NCBI GenBank assembly: GCA_947002045.1 | Contig: CAMQJB010000020.1 | Location: 1 to 35,937, forward strand | From: an uncultured Collinsella sp. | GTDB taxonomy: Bacteria > Actinomycetota > Coriobacteriia > Coriobacteriales > Coriobacteriaceae | DNA: 35,937 nucleotides | Reading direction: 5' to 3' | Shown: one piece after another, positions 15,874-22,972 of the stretch | Layout of the letters: each line of letters starts with the position of its first letter | How positions within the stretch are numbered: position 1 is the first letter of the stretch | Program-made: the position numbers and the translations under genes | The notes under the pieces: generated by a model | Seen by the model: the letters and a program-made list of their open reading frames with translations, nothing else | The model's database searches: none | What the model was told of the DNA's origin: nothing

Positions 15874-15902
15874 GTCCGAATAAGGATCAACCCCTTTCCA
15901 CG

Positions 15903-15935
15903 AGCCCGGGTGTCTCAGTGACACTCGGGCTTTTT
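15903..15935 (+). terminator. Intrinsic terminator of feoB
   Basis: AGCCCGGGTGTC (15903-15914) pairs with GACACTCGGGCT (15920-15931), with one G-U pair, followed by TTTTT. Confidence 0.9.
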
Positions 15936-16079
15936 GATGCAATGGGGGGGACAGATTGCTTTGCTCCAGAAGTAAGATGTGGCGTTTCCGCAGATAAAAC
16001 TGACCAAATTAAACCTGTCCCTATTCGGTAGGTGGAGAATGGAGTAAAGTAAGTGATGGTTAACTAGAGGAGGCTTGCT

Positions 16080-16280
16080 ATGGCACCTATCGATATTGTT
16101 GTACTGGCTGTTATCGGCGTTGCGTTTGTCGCGGTATGCGTGCGCGTCTACCGCAAGGGCACCTGCGCCGACTGCGCTCAGGGTGGCGTTTGCACGGGGC
16201 ATTGCTCCAACAAAAAGACGTGCGCCGCACTTAAGGGCGTGGACAAAATCGCCGAAGACTTGGGCCGCGGTATCAAATAA
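16080..16280 (+). CDS. FeoB-associated Cys-rich membrane protein
   Basis: Small 66-residue protein with one N-terminal transmembrane helix (IDIVVLAVIGVAFVAVCVRVY) followed by a cysteine-rich cytoplasmic-type tail (CADCAQGGVCTGHCSNKKTC) and a polar end. This layout and the location directly after feoB match the FeoB-associated Cys-rich membrane protein family, presumed to take part in ferrous iron transfer or sensing, although the function is unproven. GGAGG at 16069-16073 precedes ATG 16080. A terminator separates it from feoB, so it may have its own promoter in 15936-16079. Confidence 0.85.
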   Translation: MAPIDIVVLAVIGVAFVAVCVRVYRKGTCADCAQGGVCTGHCSNKKTCAALKGVDKIAEDLGRGIK

Positions 16281-16293
16281 GGTCCAGATATCC

Positions 16294-16330
16294 AAGCGCC
16301 CCGCGAGCATCCGTTCGCGGGGCGCTTTGT
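16294..16330 (+). terminator. Hairpin terminator after FeoB-associated gene
   Basis: AAGCGCCCCGCGA (16294-16306) pairs perfectly over 13 bp with TCGCGGGGCGCTT (16315-16327). The T-tract is short (TTTGT). Confidence 0.75.
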
Positions 16331-16424
16331 GCATTTGAGGGAGAGCACGGCGAGTCGAAGAGTATTTTTGGGGTATCGTTAACTGGACTATTAATTGGCA
16401 ACTTATCTATAACGGAGTAACCGC

Positions 16425-17504
16425 ATGAGCGCTCGCGTAACCATGAAGGACATAGCCGCCGAGCTTGGCGTTTCCATCAATACCGTGCACAAGGCTCTGA
16501 CGGGAAAGGCCGGCGTGAGCGAATCCGTGCGCGCCAAGGTGAACGCTAAGGCCGAGGCCATGGGCTATCACCGCAACACAAGTGCCTCAAGCCTGCGCCG
16601 CAAGGATATCAATCTGGTGTTTTGCCTGCCCCGCGCATCGCGCGAGGGAGCGTACTTTTTCCGTTACCTGTGGGAAGGCTGCAATCGCTTTGAACGGGAG
16701 GTCATCGACCGGGGCATTACGGTTGAGCGCGTTGAATTTGGCGTGGGCGGCTACGCTGATGCACTCGAGCAAATCGACGAGCGTCTGCAGGTGGGCGAGA
16801 AGATTGATGGCTTGCTCGCCTATGCGCCGGGCGACGATCGTGCGACTGAGCTTTTGGGGCAGATCGCCGAGGCGGGCGTGACGATTGAGCTTGTCGACGG
16901 CGACCGTCCGCATTTGAATCGTTTGGGTGCGAGCTTGGCCGATTATTCGACGGCAGGCAGCCTTATGGCCGAGCAGGCGGCAAACCTGGTCCATGCTTCT
17001 GGGGCCGACGCCCGCGTGCTCCTTTTGACAGGCGACCCATATACCGATTCGCACTATCTAACCGCCCGCGCCTTCCACAATTACCTGCGCGAACGTGATA
17101 TTCCATGGCAGGTTGAGGATCTTGCAGGTGCCCATGCGCAAGTCAAACAACTCGAGCATGAGCTCGAAAAGCGCTTGAGTGCGCCGGACGCCCCCGAACT
17201 TATCTGTAGCGTTTTTGCCGTTGGTTCCGAAGTGGTTGCCGACGCGCTCGTCTCGACCGGCAAGGCCGGTCAGGTCATGGTGATCGGCAACGACCTGTTT
17301 CCCGAAAGTGCTCTGGCCTTGCGCCGCGGTATCTTTACCAATATTGTCTATAAGGACCCGACGAGCCTGGCGTATCGCGGCGCTAAGACGCTGGGCGATT
17401 ATCTGCTGTGGGGAAGGACCCCGACGGTGCCCGTCCAGAAGGGCGCCGTCGAGATGGTGTTTGGCAGCAACGTCGACCGCTACTGCGAACTTGCGGGAAT
17501 TTAG
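16425..17504 (+). CDS. LacI-family regulator of the pectin/galacturonate locus
   Basis: Transcriptional repressor-type protein of 359 residues. The N-terminal LacI helix-turn-helix is VTMKDIAAELGVSINTVHKALTG (residues 5-27), followed by the hinge helix region SESVRAKVNAKAEAMGYHRN and a periplasmic-binding-protein-like sensor domain (GVTIELVDGDRP, RVLLLTGDP, VMVIGNDLFPESA). The recognition helix reads NTVHKAL rather than the common TVSRAL. GGAG at 16414-16417 precedes ATG 16425. It lies directly upstream of uxaCBA and is the natural candidate to bind the repeated GTGAACGTTCAC operators at 17861-30126; the inducer is probably a galacturonate or 2-keto-3-deoxygluconate-type metabolite. No copy of that operator is visible in its own promoter. 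Confidence 0.9.
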   Translation: MSARVTMKDIAAELGVSINTVHKALTGKAGVSESVRAKVNAKAEAMGYHRNTSASSLRRKDINLVFCLPRASREGAYFFRYLWEGCNRFEREVIDRGITVERVEFGVGGYADALEQIDERLQVGEKIDGLLAYAPGDDRATELLGQIAEAGVTIELVDGDRPHLNRLGASLADYSTAGSLMAEQAANLVHASGADARVLLLTGDPYTDSHYLTARAFHNYLRERDIPWQVEDLAGAHAQVKQLEHELEKRLSAPDAPELICSVFAVGSEVVADALVSTGKAGQVMVIGNDLFPESALALRRGIFTNIVYKDPTSLAYRGAKTLGDYLLWGRTPTVPVQKGAVEMVFGSNVDRYCELAGI

Positions 17505-17532
17505 TCGATTGGGCAGGTACCCCCTCTTGCGA

Positions 17533-17725
17533 CGTGCATTTTTGGGAGTATTCAGCATTGGCATGCCCTGAATGAGGCGCAGAACGACTGTTTTAAGTGC
17601 CGCCGGTGGCGTATTTCGCCATCGGCGGCACTTTTTATGCCGATCGGACGCAATGTGCGCATCAAATGGGGCGCCGAGGACGGCGCGCGGCGCGCTTCGA
17701 TGCTGAATACTCCCAAAAATGCACG
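17533..17725. repeat. 26-bp inverted repeat enclosing a terminator, after lacI
   Basis: Arms 17533-17558 (begins CGTGCATTTTTGGG, ends TTCAGCAT) and 17700-17725 are perfect reverse complements over 26 bp and enclose 141 bases, within which sits the terminator 17596-17636. The layout resembles the nested elements at 4552 and 6984, but the core sequence is unrelated and the loop longer. It fills much of the 460-base gap (17505-17964) between the lacI gene and uxaC; the rest of that gap is the uxaC promoter region. Confidence 0.85.
17596..17636 (+). terminator. Intrinsic terminator of the lacI gene
   Basis: AGTGCCGCCGGTGGCG (17596-17611) pairs with CGCCATCGGCGGCACT (17617-17632) over 16 bp with one G-U pair around TATTT, followed by TTTTT. 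Confidence 0.92.
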
Positions 17726-17817
17726 GCGGGATATGACCCACCTGAGCAAAAGCGCTCAAGTTCGGTGTTCGGGGACGCCAACCGGTCCGCAATACATGCA
17801 AGTCACAGCTCCGGCAA

Positions 17818-17845
17818 CCGTTGAACGGACAAAAACGACCGTTCA
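17818..17845. promoter_or_regulatory. Conserved upstream element of uxaC promoter
   Basis: A small palindrome CCGTTGAACGG (17818-17828) is followed by an A-rich ACAAAAACGA spacer and a CCGTTCA half-site (17839-17845). Nearly the same 28 bases occur at 22800-22827 before the symporter gene, at almost the same distance from the first operator (15 versus 14 bases). It is distinct from the LacI operator and may bind an activator or a second repressor. Confidence 0.6.
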
Positions 17846-17860
17846 CCCCATGGTGGTTAG

Positions 17861-17872
17861 GTGAACGTTCAC
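17861..17872. promoter_or_regulatory. LacI-type operator O1 of uxaC
   Basis: Perfect palindrome GTGAACGTTCAC, flanked by G and C to give GGTGAACGTTCACC. Its right half supplies the candidate -35 box TTCACC. It is centred 38 bp from O2. Confidence 0.75.
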
Positions 17873-17897
17873 CTTTTGAGTTGCAATGGATTAGTAT
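17868..17897 (+). promoter_or_regulatory. Candidate uxaC promoter
   Basis: -35 TTCACC (17868-17873), an 18-base spacer and -10 TAGTAT (17892-17897). Operator O1 covers the -35 and O2 begins two bases after the -10, so repressor binding would block RNA polymerase at both ends. Confidence 0.5.
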
Positions 17898-17898
17898 A

Positions 17899-17910
17899 GT
17901 GAACGTTCAC
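17899..17910. promoter_or_regulatory. LacI-type operator O2 of uxaC
   Basis: Second perfect GTGAACGTTCAC palindrome, covering the predicted transcription start. Confidence 0.75.
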
Positions 17911-17964
17911 CTAAAGGATAACGAGCGCGCCGTGCGCCCGCCTTGCCAGCAAAGGGGCTGTTTG

Positions 17965-19392
17965 ATGAAAAACTTTATGGACGATCAGGATTTCCTGCTG
18001 AGCACCAAGACCGGCGAGGAGCTGTTCCACAACTTTGCCAAGGGCATGCCCATCGTCGACTACCACTGCCACATTTCTCCCAAGGAGATCTGGGAGGACA
18101 AGCGTTTCGAGAACATCACCGAGGTTTGGCTGGGCGGCGACCACTACAAGTGGCGCCTGATGCGCGCCAACGGCGTCGACGAGCGTTTTATCACTGGCGA
18201 CGCCCCTGCTCGCGAGAAGTTTCAAAAGTGGGCCGAGACTCTGGGTCGCTGCGTTGGCAACCCCGTCTTTGAGTGGAGCCACCTGGAGCTTAAGCGCTAC
18301 TTTGGCTACGAGGGCGTCCTCAACGGCAAGACCGCCCAGGAGGTCTGGGACCTTGCCAACGCTAAGCTCGCCGAGGCCAGCTTTACCTGCCGCAACCTGA
18401 TCAAGCAGTCCAACGTCCGCATGATCTGCACTACCGACGATCCCGCCGACAGCTTTGAGTGGCACAAGAAGATTGCCGCCGACGACAGCTTTGACGTTCA
18501 GGTCGTTCCCGCCATGCGCCCCGATGCCGCTCTGCGCATCGAGCGCGGCCAGGAGTTTGCCGACTACTGCAAGCACCTCTCCGAGGTTGCCGGCGTTGAG
18601 GTAAGCGACTTCGAGGGCATGAAGGCCGCCATCTCCAAGCGCTACGACGTTGCTCACGAGCTGGGATGTCGCGCATCCGACCATGCACTCGACTACGTTA
18701 TGTACGCCCCGGCTACCGCCGACGAGATCGAGGCCATCTTTGCCAAGGGTCTGGCTGCTGAGCCGCTTACCGAGGAAGAGATCCTCAAGTACAAGACTGC
18801 CTTTATGCAGTTCGTTGCCGGCGAGTATGTCCGTCTGGGCTGGGCCATGCAGCTGCACTTTGGCTGCAAGCGCGACAACAACCGCGCCATGTTTGCCAAG
18901 CTCGGCCCCGATACCGGCTACGATTGCATCTCCAACTACACGCCGTCCGACCAGCTTGCCGATTTCCTCAACTCCATTCAGGAGACCTGCGGCTTGCCCA
19001 AGACCATCCTGTACAGCCTGAACCCCATCGATAACACCATGATCGATACCGTGATGGGCTGCTTCCAGGAGGCTCCGACCGCCGGTAAGATCCAGAACGG
19101 TTCTGCCTGGTGGTTCAACGACAACGAGGTCGGTATGCGCGAGCAGCTCACGGCCCTGGCAAACGAGGGCGTGCTGGGCAACTTTGTGGGCATGCTTACC
19201 GACTCCCGCTCTTTCCTGTCCTATCCGCGCCACGAGTACTTCCGTCGCGTGCTGTGCAGCGTGATCGGCGAGTGGGTCGAGCAGGGCAAGTACCCGGCCG
19301 ACATGGAGCTGCTGGGCAGTATCGTGCGCGACATCAGCTACAACAATGCGGTCCGCTACTTTGGCTTTGATCTGGATACCGTCGAGGCATAA
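17965..19392 (+). CDS. uxaC: Uronate isomerase (galacturonate to tagaturonate)
   Basis: Amidohydrolase-fold enzyme that isomerizes D-galacturonate to D-tagaturonate (and glucuronate to fructuronate), the entry step of the isomerase pathway. The 475-residue product (E. coli 470) has the family signatures PIVDYHCHISPKEIWEDKRF with metal-binding HxH, EVWLGGDHYKWRLMRANG, and TTDDPADS. The reading frame extends upstream to 17821 but would run through the operators; ATG 17965 with AAGGGG eight bases upstream gives the family N-terminus. First gene of uxaC-uxaB-uxaA, controlled by the paired operators just upstream. Confidence 0.96.
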   Translation: MKNFMDDQDFLLSTKTGEELFHNFAKGMPIVDYHCHISPKEIWEDKRFENITEVWLGGDHYKWRLMRANGVDERFITGDAPAREKFQKWAETLGRCVGNPVFEWSHLELKRYFGYEGVLNGKTAQEVWDLANAKLAEASFTCRNLIKQSNVRMICTTDDPADSFEWHKKIAADDSFDVQVVPAMRPDAALRIERGQEFADYCKHLSEVAGVEVSDFEGMKAAISKRYDVAHELGCRASDHALDYVMYAPATADEIEAIFAKGLAAEPLTEEEILKYKTAFMQFVAGEYVRLGWAMQLHFGCKRDNNRAMFAKLGPDTGYDCISNYTPSDQLADFLNSIQETCGLPKTILYSLNPIDNTMIDTVMGCFQEAPTAGKIQNGSAWWFNDNEVGMREQLTALANEGVLGNFVGMLTDSRSFLSYPRHEYFRRVLCSVIGEWVEQGKYPADMELLGSIVRDISYNNAVRYFGFDLDTVEA

Positions 19393-19415
19393 GCCTGCAT
19401 CGAATCACATTGAAC

Positions 19416-19453
19416 ACGGGAGCGCCGTTGCCACACACGGCGCCCCCGTTTTG
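19416..19453 (+). terminator. Hairpin between uxaC and uxaB
   Basis: ACGGGAGCGCCGT (19416-19428) pairs with ACGGCGCCCCCGT (19437-19449) with one mismatch, followed by TTTTG-like sequence. Inside an operon this would act as a partial terminator or a 3'-end stabilizer that makes uxaC mRNA more abundant than uxaBA. Confidence 0.6.
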
Positions 19454-19488
19454 CCTGCACGCTAACAGCTATCTAAGGAGAGACACAG

Positions 19489-21003
19489 ATGGAGAACATC
19501 AGCTACGATGCGCTCGAGGAGATCGGTTACAAGGGCTATCTGCTGCCCAAGGACGCTCCCGAGAAGGTTCTACAGTTTGGCGAGGGCAATTTCCTGCGCG
19601 CCTTCGTCGACCGTTTCTTTGACATGGGCAACGAGGCCACCGGCTGGAACGGCAAGGTTGTCATGGTGCAGCCCATCAGCGGCGCCTTTGGCTTTGCCGA
19701 TGGCATCAATGCTCAGGACGACCTGTACACCGTGTTGGTGCGCGGCAAGGAGAACGGCAACACGGTTGACGAGTCCCGCGTGATCAGCGCCTGCAGCCGC
19801 TGCATCAACCCGTACCGCGAGGACGACTACCGCGCCATGATGGAGGTCGCCGTCTCCGACGATTTGGAGATTATCGTCTCCAACACCACCGAGGCCGGTA
19901 TCGCCTACGACCCGTCCTGCAAGGCCGACGACATGCCGCCCGCGAGCTTCCCCGCCAAGCTTGCCCAGGTGCTCCACACCCGCTGGGCCGCCGGCAAGCC
20001 GGGCGTCATCGTGCTCGCCTGCGAGCTCATCGATCACAACGGCGAGGAGCTGCTGCGCATCATGAACCAGTACGTGAGCGACTGGGGCTGGGAGGACGAG
20101 TTCTCGCAGTGGATGGCCAACGACTGCACCGTCTGCACCACGCTTGTCGACACTATCGTCCCCGGCCGCATCCGCGACCCCAAGGAGGCCGCTGCCGTGG
20201 CCGAGCGCCTGGGCTACGAGGATCCCTTCCTGGCCGTGCGCGAGCCCTTCCAGATGTGGGGCATCCAGGGCGACGAGTCGCTTGCCGAGAAGCTCCCCTT
20301 CGTGAAGGCCGGCCTGCCGGGTGTCTTTGTTACCCCCGATGTCACCCCGTACAAGAAGCGCAAGGTTCGCATCCTCAATGGCGCCCACACCGCCTTCGTC
20401 CCGGGCTCCTGGGTTGCCGGCTTTGACATCGTGCGCGATTGCATGCACGACGAGACCGTCCGCGGCTTCATGAACACCATGCTCTACGATGAGGTCATCC
20501 CGACGCTTGCCGCCGACCTGGACGTCGAGGACTGCAAGGCCTTTGCTGCCGCCGTCGAGAACCGCTTCGACAACCCGTTTATCGACCACGCGCTGCTCTC
20601 CATTTGCCTCAACTCCACGGCCAAATGGCGTGCTCGCGACCTGCCCACGCTCAAGGACTATGTTGCCGAGACCGGCAACCTGCCCAAGTGCCTGGCGACG
20701 AGCCTCGCTACGCTCATTGCCTTCTATACTCAGGAGCTCGTTGCTCGCGAGGGCGATGGCCTGCACCTGCGCCGCGCCGACGGCACCGAGTACACCGCTC
20801 AGGACGATGCCTTCGTGCTCGATTTCTACGCCGCCCACGCCGGTGCAGACGATACCGAGCTGGTGCACGACGTGCTCACCAATGAGCAGATGTGGGGCGA
20901 GGACCTTACGCAGATCACCGGTCTCGAGGAGTTTGTCGTCAACGCGCTCACCGTCGTGCGTGTCGAGGGCGCCAAGCAGGCCTTCGCCAACGCTCAAGCG
21001 TAA
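19489..21003 (+). CDS. uxaB: Tagaturonate reductase / altronate oxidoreductase
   Basis: NAD-dependent reduction of D-tagaturonate to D-altronate, the second step of galacturonate use. The 504-residue product belongs to the mannitol dehydrogenase superfamily: the N-terminal FGEGNFLRAFVDRF marks the nucleotide-binding half, with ACSRCINPYRE and TTLVDTIVPGRI, and a C-terminal helical domain including LNGAHTAFVPGSWVAGF with the catalytic-type lysine region VTPYKKRKVRILNG just before. The related fructuronate reductase UxuB is excluded mainly by context with uxaC and uxaA. AAGGAG at 19475-19480 supports ATG 19489. Confidence 0.93.
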   Translation: MENISYDALEEIGYKGYLLPKDAPEKVLQFGEGNFLRAFVDRFFDMGNEATGWNGKVVMVQPISGAFGFADGINAQDDLYTVLVRGKENGNTVDESRVISACSRCINPYREDDYRAMMEVAVSDDLEIIVSNTTEAGIAYDPSCKADDMPPASFPAKLAQVLHTRWAAGKPGVIVLACELIDHNGEELLRIMNQYVSDWGWEDEFSQWMANDCTVCTTLVDTIVPGRIRDPKEAAAVAERLGYEDPFLAVREPFQMWGIQGDESLAEKLPFVKAGLPGVFVTPDVTPYKKRKVRILNGAHTAFVPGSWVAGFDIVRDCMHDETVRGFMNTMLYDEVIPTLAADLDVEDCKAFAAAVENRFDNPFIDHALLSICLNSTAKWRARDLPTLKDYVAETGNLPKCLATSLATLIAFYTQELVAREGDGLHLRRADGTEYTAQDDAFVLDFYAAHAGADDTELVHDVLTNEQMWGEDLTQITGLEEFVVNALTVVRVEGAKQAFANAQA

Positions 21004-21078
21004 ATTCCCGGTGCGGGCGCCAGACGGCTTGCCCGCGCCTCGACTTCTGCTCAACCTGTAGGGTTAGGACCATTTGTA

Positions 21079-22563
21079 ATGAACACTATCCAGATCAATC
21101 CGGCCGATAACGTGATCGTCGCGCTGTCGCCGCTTGCCAAGGGCACCGCCGTCGCGGTTCCCGGGGTGGGCGAGGTCGCTGCCGCGGAGGATATTCCGCA
21201 GGGCCACAAGATGGCCGTGCGTGCCATTGCGGCGGGGGAGAACGTTGTCAAGTACGGTCTTCCTATCGGCCATGTGACGGGCGACATCCAGCCCGGTCAG
21301 TGGCTTCATACGCATAACGTCAAGACCAACCTTTCGGGCGAGGTCGAGTACGTTTACAATCCGACGCATCCGGTCGTTGAGCCGGTTGAGCCCGAGACCT
21401 TTATGGGCTTCCGTCGCGCCGACGGCCGCGCCGCCACGCGCAACGAGCTGTGGATCATCCCCACGGTCGGCTGCGTCAACGAGGTCGCACGTGCCATGTG
21501 CGAGCAGGCTCAGGATCTGGTCGAGGGTTCGCTGGAGGGCGTCTATTACTTTCCGCATCCGTTTGGCTGCTCGCAGACCGGCGCCGACCATGCCCAGACC
21601 CGTCGCCTGCTGGTAGCGCTCTCGCGTCACGCAAACGCTGCGGGCGTGCTGTTCCTGTCGCTCGGCTGCGAGAACTGCACGCATCAGCAGGTGCTCGACG
21701 AGCTGGGCGAGTACGATCACGAGCGCGTTCGCTTCCTTACCTGCCAAGATGTTGCCGACGAGCAGGTCGAAGGCCACAAGATTCTGTCTGAGCTGGCCGA
21801 CCTGGCCAAGCAGGCCAAGCGTGAGCCCATTCCGGCCTCCGAGCTGGTCATTGGCCTTAAGTGCGGTGGCTCTGACGGTCTTTCGGGCATTACCGCCAAC
21901 CCCACGATCGGTCGCGTGAGCGATATGCTCGTCGCCCGCGGTGGCACGTCGGTGCTCACCGAGGTCCCCGAGATGTTTGGCGCCGAGAGCATTCTGCTCG
22001 ATCGCTGCGAGGACGAGCAGGTGTTTAACGCCGCCTCCGACATGCTCAACGGCTTTAAGGATTACTTTATTAGCCATGGCGAGGTCGTCTACGAGAACCC
22101 GAGCCCCGGCAACAAGGATGGCGGCATCACCACACTCGAGGACAAGAGCTGCGGCTGCGTGCAAAAGGGCGGATCTGCCCCCATCGTCGACGTGCTGCCG
22201 TACGCCGGTCAGGCTACCAAGCATGGTCTGAACATGTTGTGCGGTCCGGGCAACGACATGGTATCCACCACGGCCCTGACGGCTGCCGGCTGCCACGTGA
22301 TCCTGTTCTCGACCGGCCGCGGCACGCCGTTTGGTGCGCCGGCGCCTACGCTCAAGGTGTTCACCAACCAGCGCCTGTGCGACCACAAGGCCAACTGGAT
22401 GGACTTTAACGCCGGTGTGGTGGCTACGGGCGAGCGTACGCTCGATGAGGCTGCCGGCGATCTGTATCAGCTGGTGCTGGACACGGCGAGCGGCAAGCTT
22501 ACCAGCGCCGAGCGTCGCGGCTGTCACGAGATCAGCATCTGGAAGGACGGAGTCTGCCTGTAG
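21079..22563 (+). CDS. uxaA: Altronate dehydratase
   Basis: Dehydrates D-altronate to 2-keto-3-deoxygluconate, the third step of galacturonate use. The 494-residue product (E. coli UxaA 495) is full length: an N-terminal SAF-type domain (HKMAVRAIAAGENVVKYG, PGQWLHTHNVKTNL) joined to the catalytic part with GFRRADGRAATRNELW, HPFGCSQTG, LKCGGSDGLSGITANP and CGCVQKGG. The cysteines in these motifs fit the iron dependence known for the family. Last gene of the uxaCBA operon, 75 bases after uxaB; a strong terminator follows. 2-Keto-3-deoxygluconate kinase and aldolase are not in the window and must be encoded elsewhere. Confidence 0.95.
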   Translation: MNTIQINPADNVIVALSPLAKGTAVAVPGVGEVAAAEDIPQGHKMAVRAIAAGENVVKYGLPIGHVTGDIQPGQWLHTHNVKTNLSGEVEYVYNPTHPVVEPVEPETFMGFRRADGRAATRNELWIIPTVGCVNEVARAMCEQAQDLVEGSLEGVYYFPHPFGCSQTGADHAQTRRLLVALSRHANAAGVLFLSLGCENCTHQQVLDELGEYDHERVRFLTCQDVADEQVEGHKILSELADLAKQAKREPIPASELVIGLKCGGSDGLSGITANPTIGRVSDMLVARGGTSVLTEVPEMFGAESILLDRCEDEQVFNAASDMLNGFKDYFISHGEVVYENPSPGNKDGGITTLEDKSCGCVQKGGSAPIVDVLPYAGQATKHGLNMLCGPGNDMVSTTALTAAGCHVILFSTGRGTPFGAPAPTLKVFTNQRLCDHKANWMDFNAGVVATGERTLDEAAGDLYQLVLDTASGKLTSAERRGCHEISIWKDGVCL

Positions 22564-22611
22564 CGATGACACGTTGAGCGCGTGATTGAATAAGCTGCTG
22601 CAAAGACTGAG

Positions 22612-22648
22612 CGACCCCGCCGAGGACAATCTCGGCGGGGTCGTTTTT
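22612..22648 (+). terminator. Intrinsic terminator of uxaCBA
   Basis: CGACCCCGCCGAG (22612-22624) pairs perfectly with CTCGGCGGGGTCG (22631-22643), followed by TTTTT. Confidence 0.93.
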
Positions 22649-22721
22649 CGTTTCTCGTTGCGTTGTCGTGCACGGCTTTTTTGGGAAGGGTGCCCGGCAC
22701 CTCCCTCATCTCCAGAGAACA

Positions 22722-22733
22722 ATGAACGTTCAC
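22722..22733. promoter_or_regulatory. Auxiliary LacI-type operator upstream of symporter gene
   Basis: ATGAACGTTCAC differs from the perfect operator at one position and lies 120 bp (centre to centre) upstream of O1 at 22842. No promoter is apparent next to it, which suggests an auxiliary site for DNA looping. Confidence 0.6.
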
Positions 22734-22799
22734 CTAGTTGTTGCGTGGTGCTGAATCGACTTGATAATCAAAAATGCAGGGATTTTTTCATTTTCAGGC

Positions 22800-22827
22800 C
22801 CGTTCAACGGCAAAAAACGACCGTTCA
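22800..22827. promoter_or_regulatory. Conserved upstream element of symporter promoter
   Basis: CCGTTCAACGG (22800-22810), the A-rich spacer CAAAAAACGA and CCGTTCA (22821-22827). Same arrangement and almost the same sequence as 17818-17845 before uxaC, 14 bases from operator O1. Confidence 0.6.
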
Positions 22828-22841
22828 AGGATAATATACAA

Positions 22842-22853
22842 GTGAACGTTCAC
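22842..22853. promoter_or_regulatory. LacI-type operator O1 of symporter gene
   Basis: Perfect GTGAACGTTCAC. Its right half provides the candidate -35 TTCACC. Confidence 0.75.
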
Positions 22854-22877
22854 CTATCATAAGCAATCGCGCATAAT
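22849..22877 (+). promoter_or_regulatory. Candidate symporter promoter
   Basis: -35 TTCACC (22849-22854), a 17-base spacer and -10 CATAAT (22872-22877), bracketed by operators O1 and O2 as at the uxaC promoter. Confidence 0.5.
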
Positions 22878-22881
22878 CTAG

Positions 22882-22893
22882 CTAAACGTTCAC
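22882..22893. promoter_or_regulatory. LacI-type operator O2 of symporter gene
   Basis: CTAAACGTTCAC, a degenerate copy with an intact right half, centred 40 bp from O1 and over the predicted transcription start. Confidence 0.6.
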
Positions 22894-22972
22894 CCTGAAC
22901 GGCATGCAGACAGACGTCGGTATGGACTCCAATGTCTTGTTCCAAGACAATCGAGAAAAGAGAGGGAGCTCG

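Noticed and set aside
13687..15942. A 751-residue open frame antisense to feoB
   Set aside because: High-GC codon bias leaves long open frames opposite real genes; it has no recognizable domain and mirrors FeoB exactly.
17821..17964. N-terminal extension of UxaC by 48 residues
   Set aside because: It would translate through both operators and the promoter and is not UxaC-like; ATG 17965 has a good ribosome site.
21064..22722. A 552-residue frame antisense to uxaA, and similar frames opposite ppc, aspS and the symporter gene
   Set aside because: Same antisense shadow effect; the plus-strand genes have complete family motifs.
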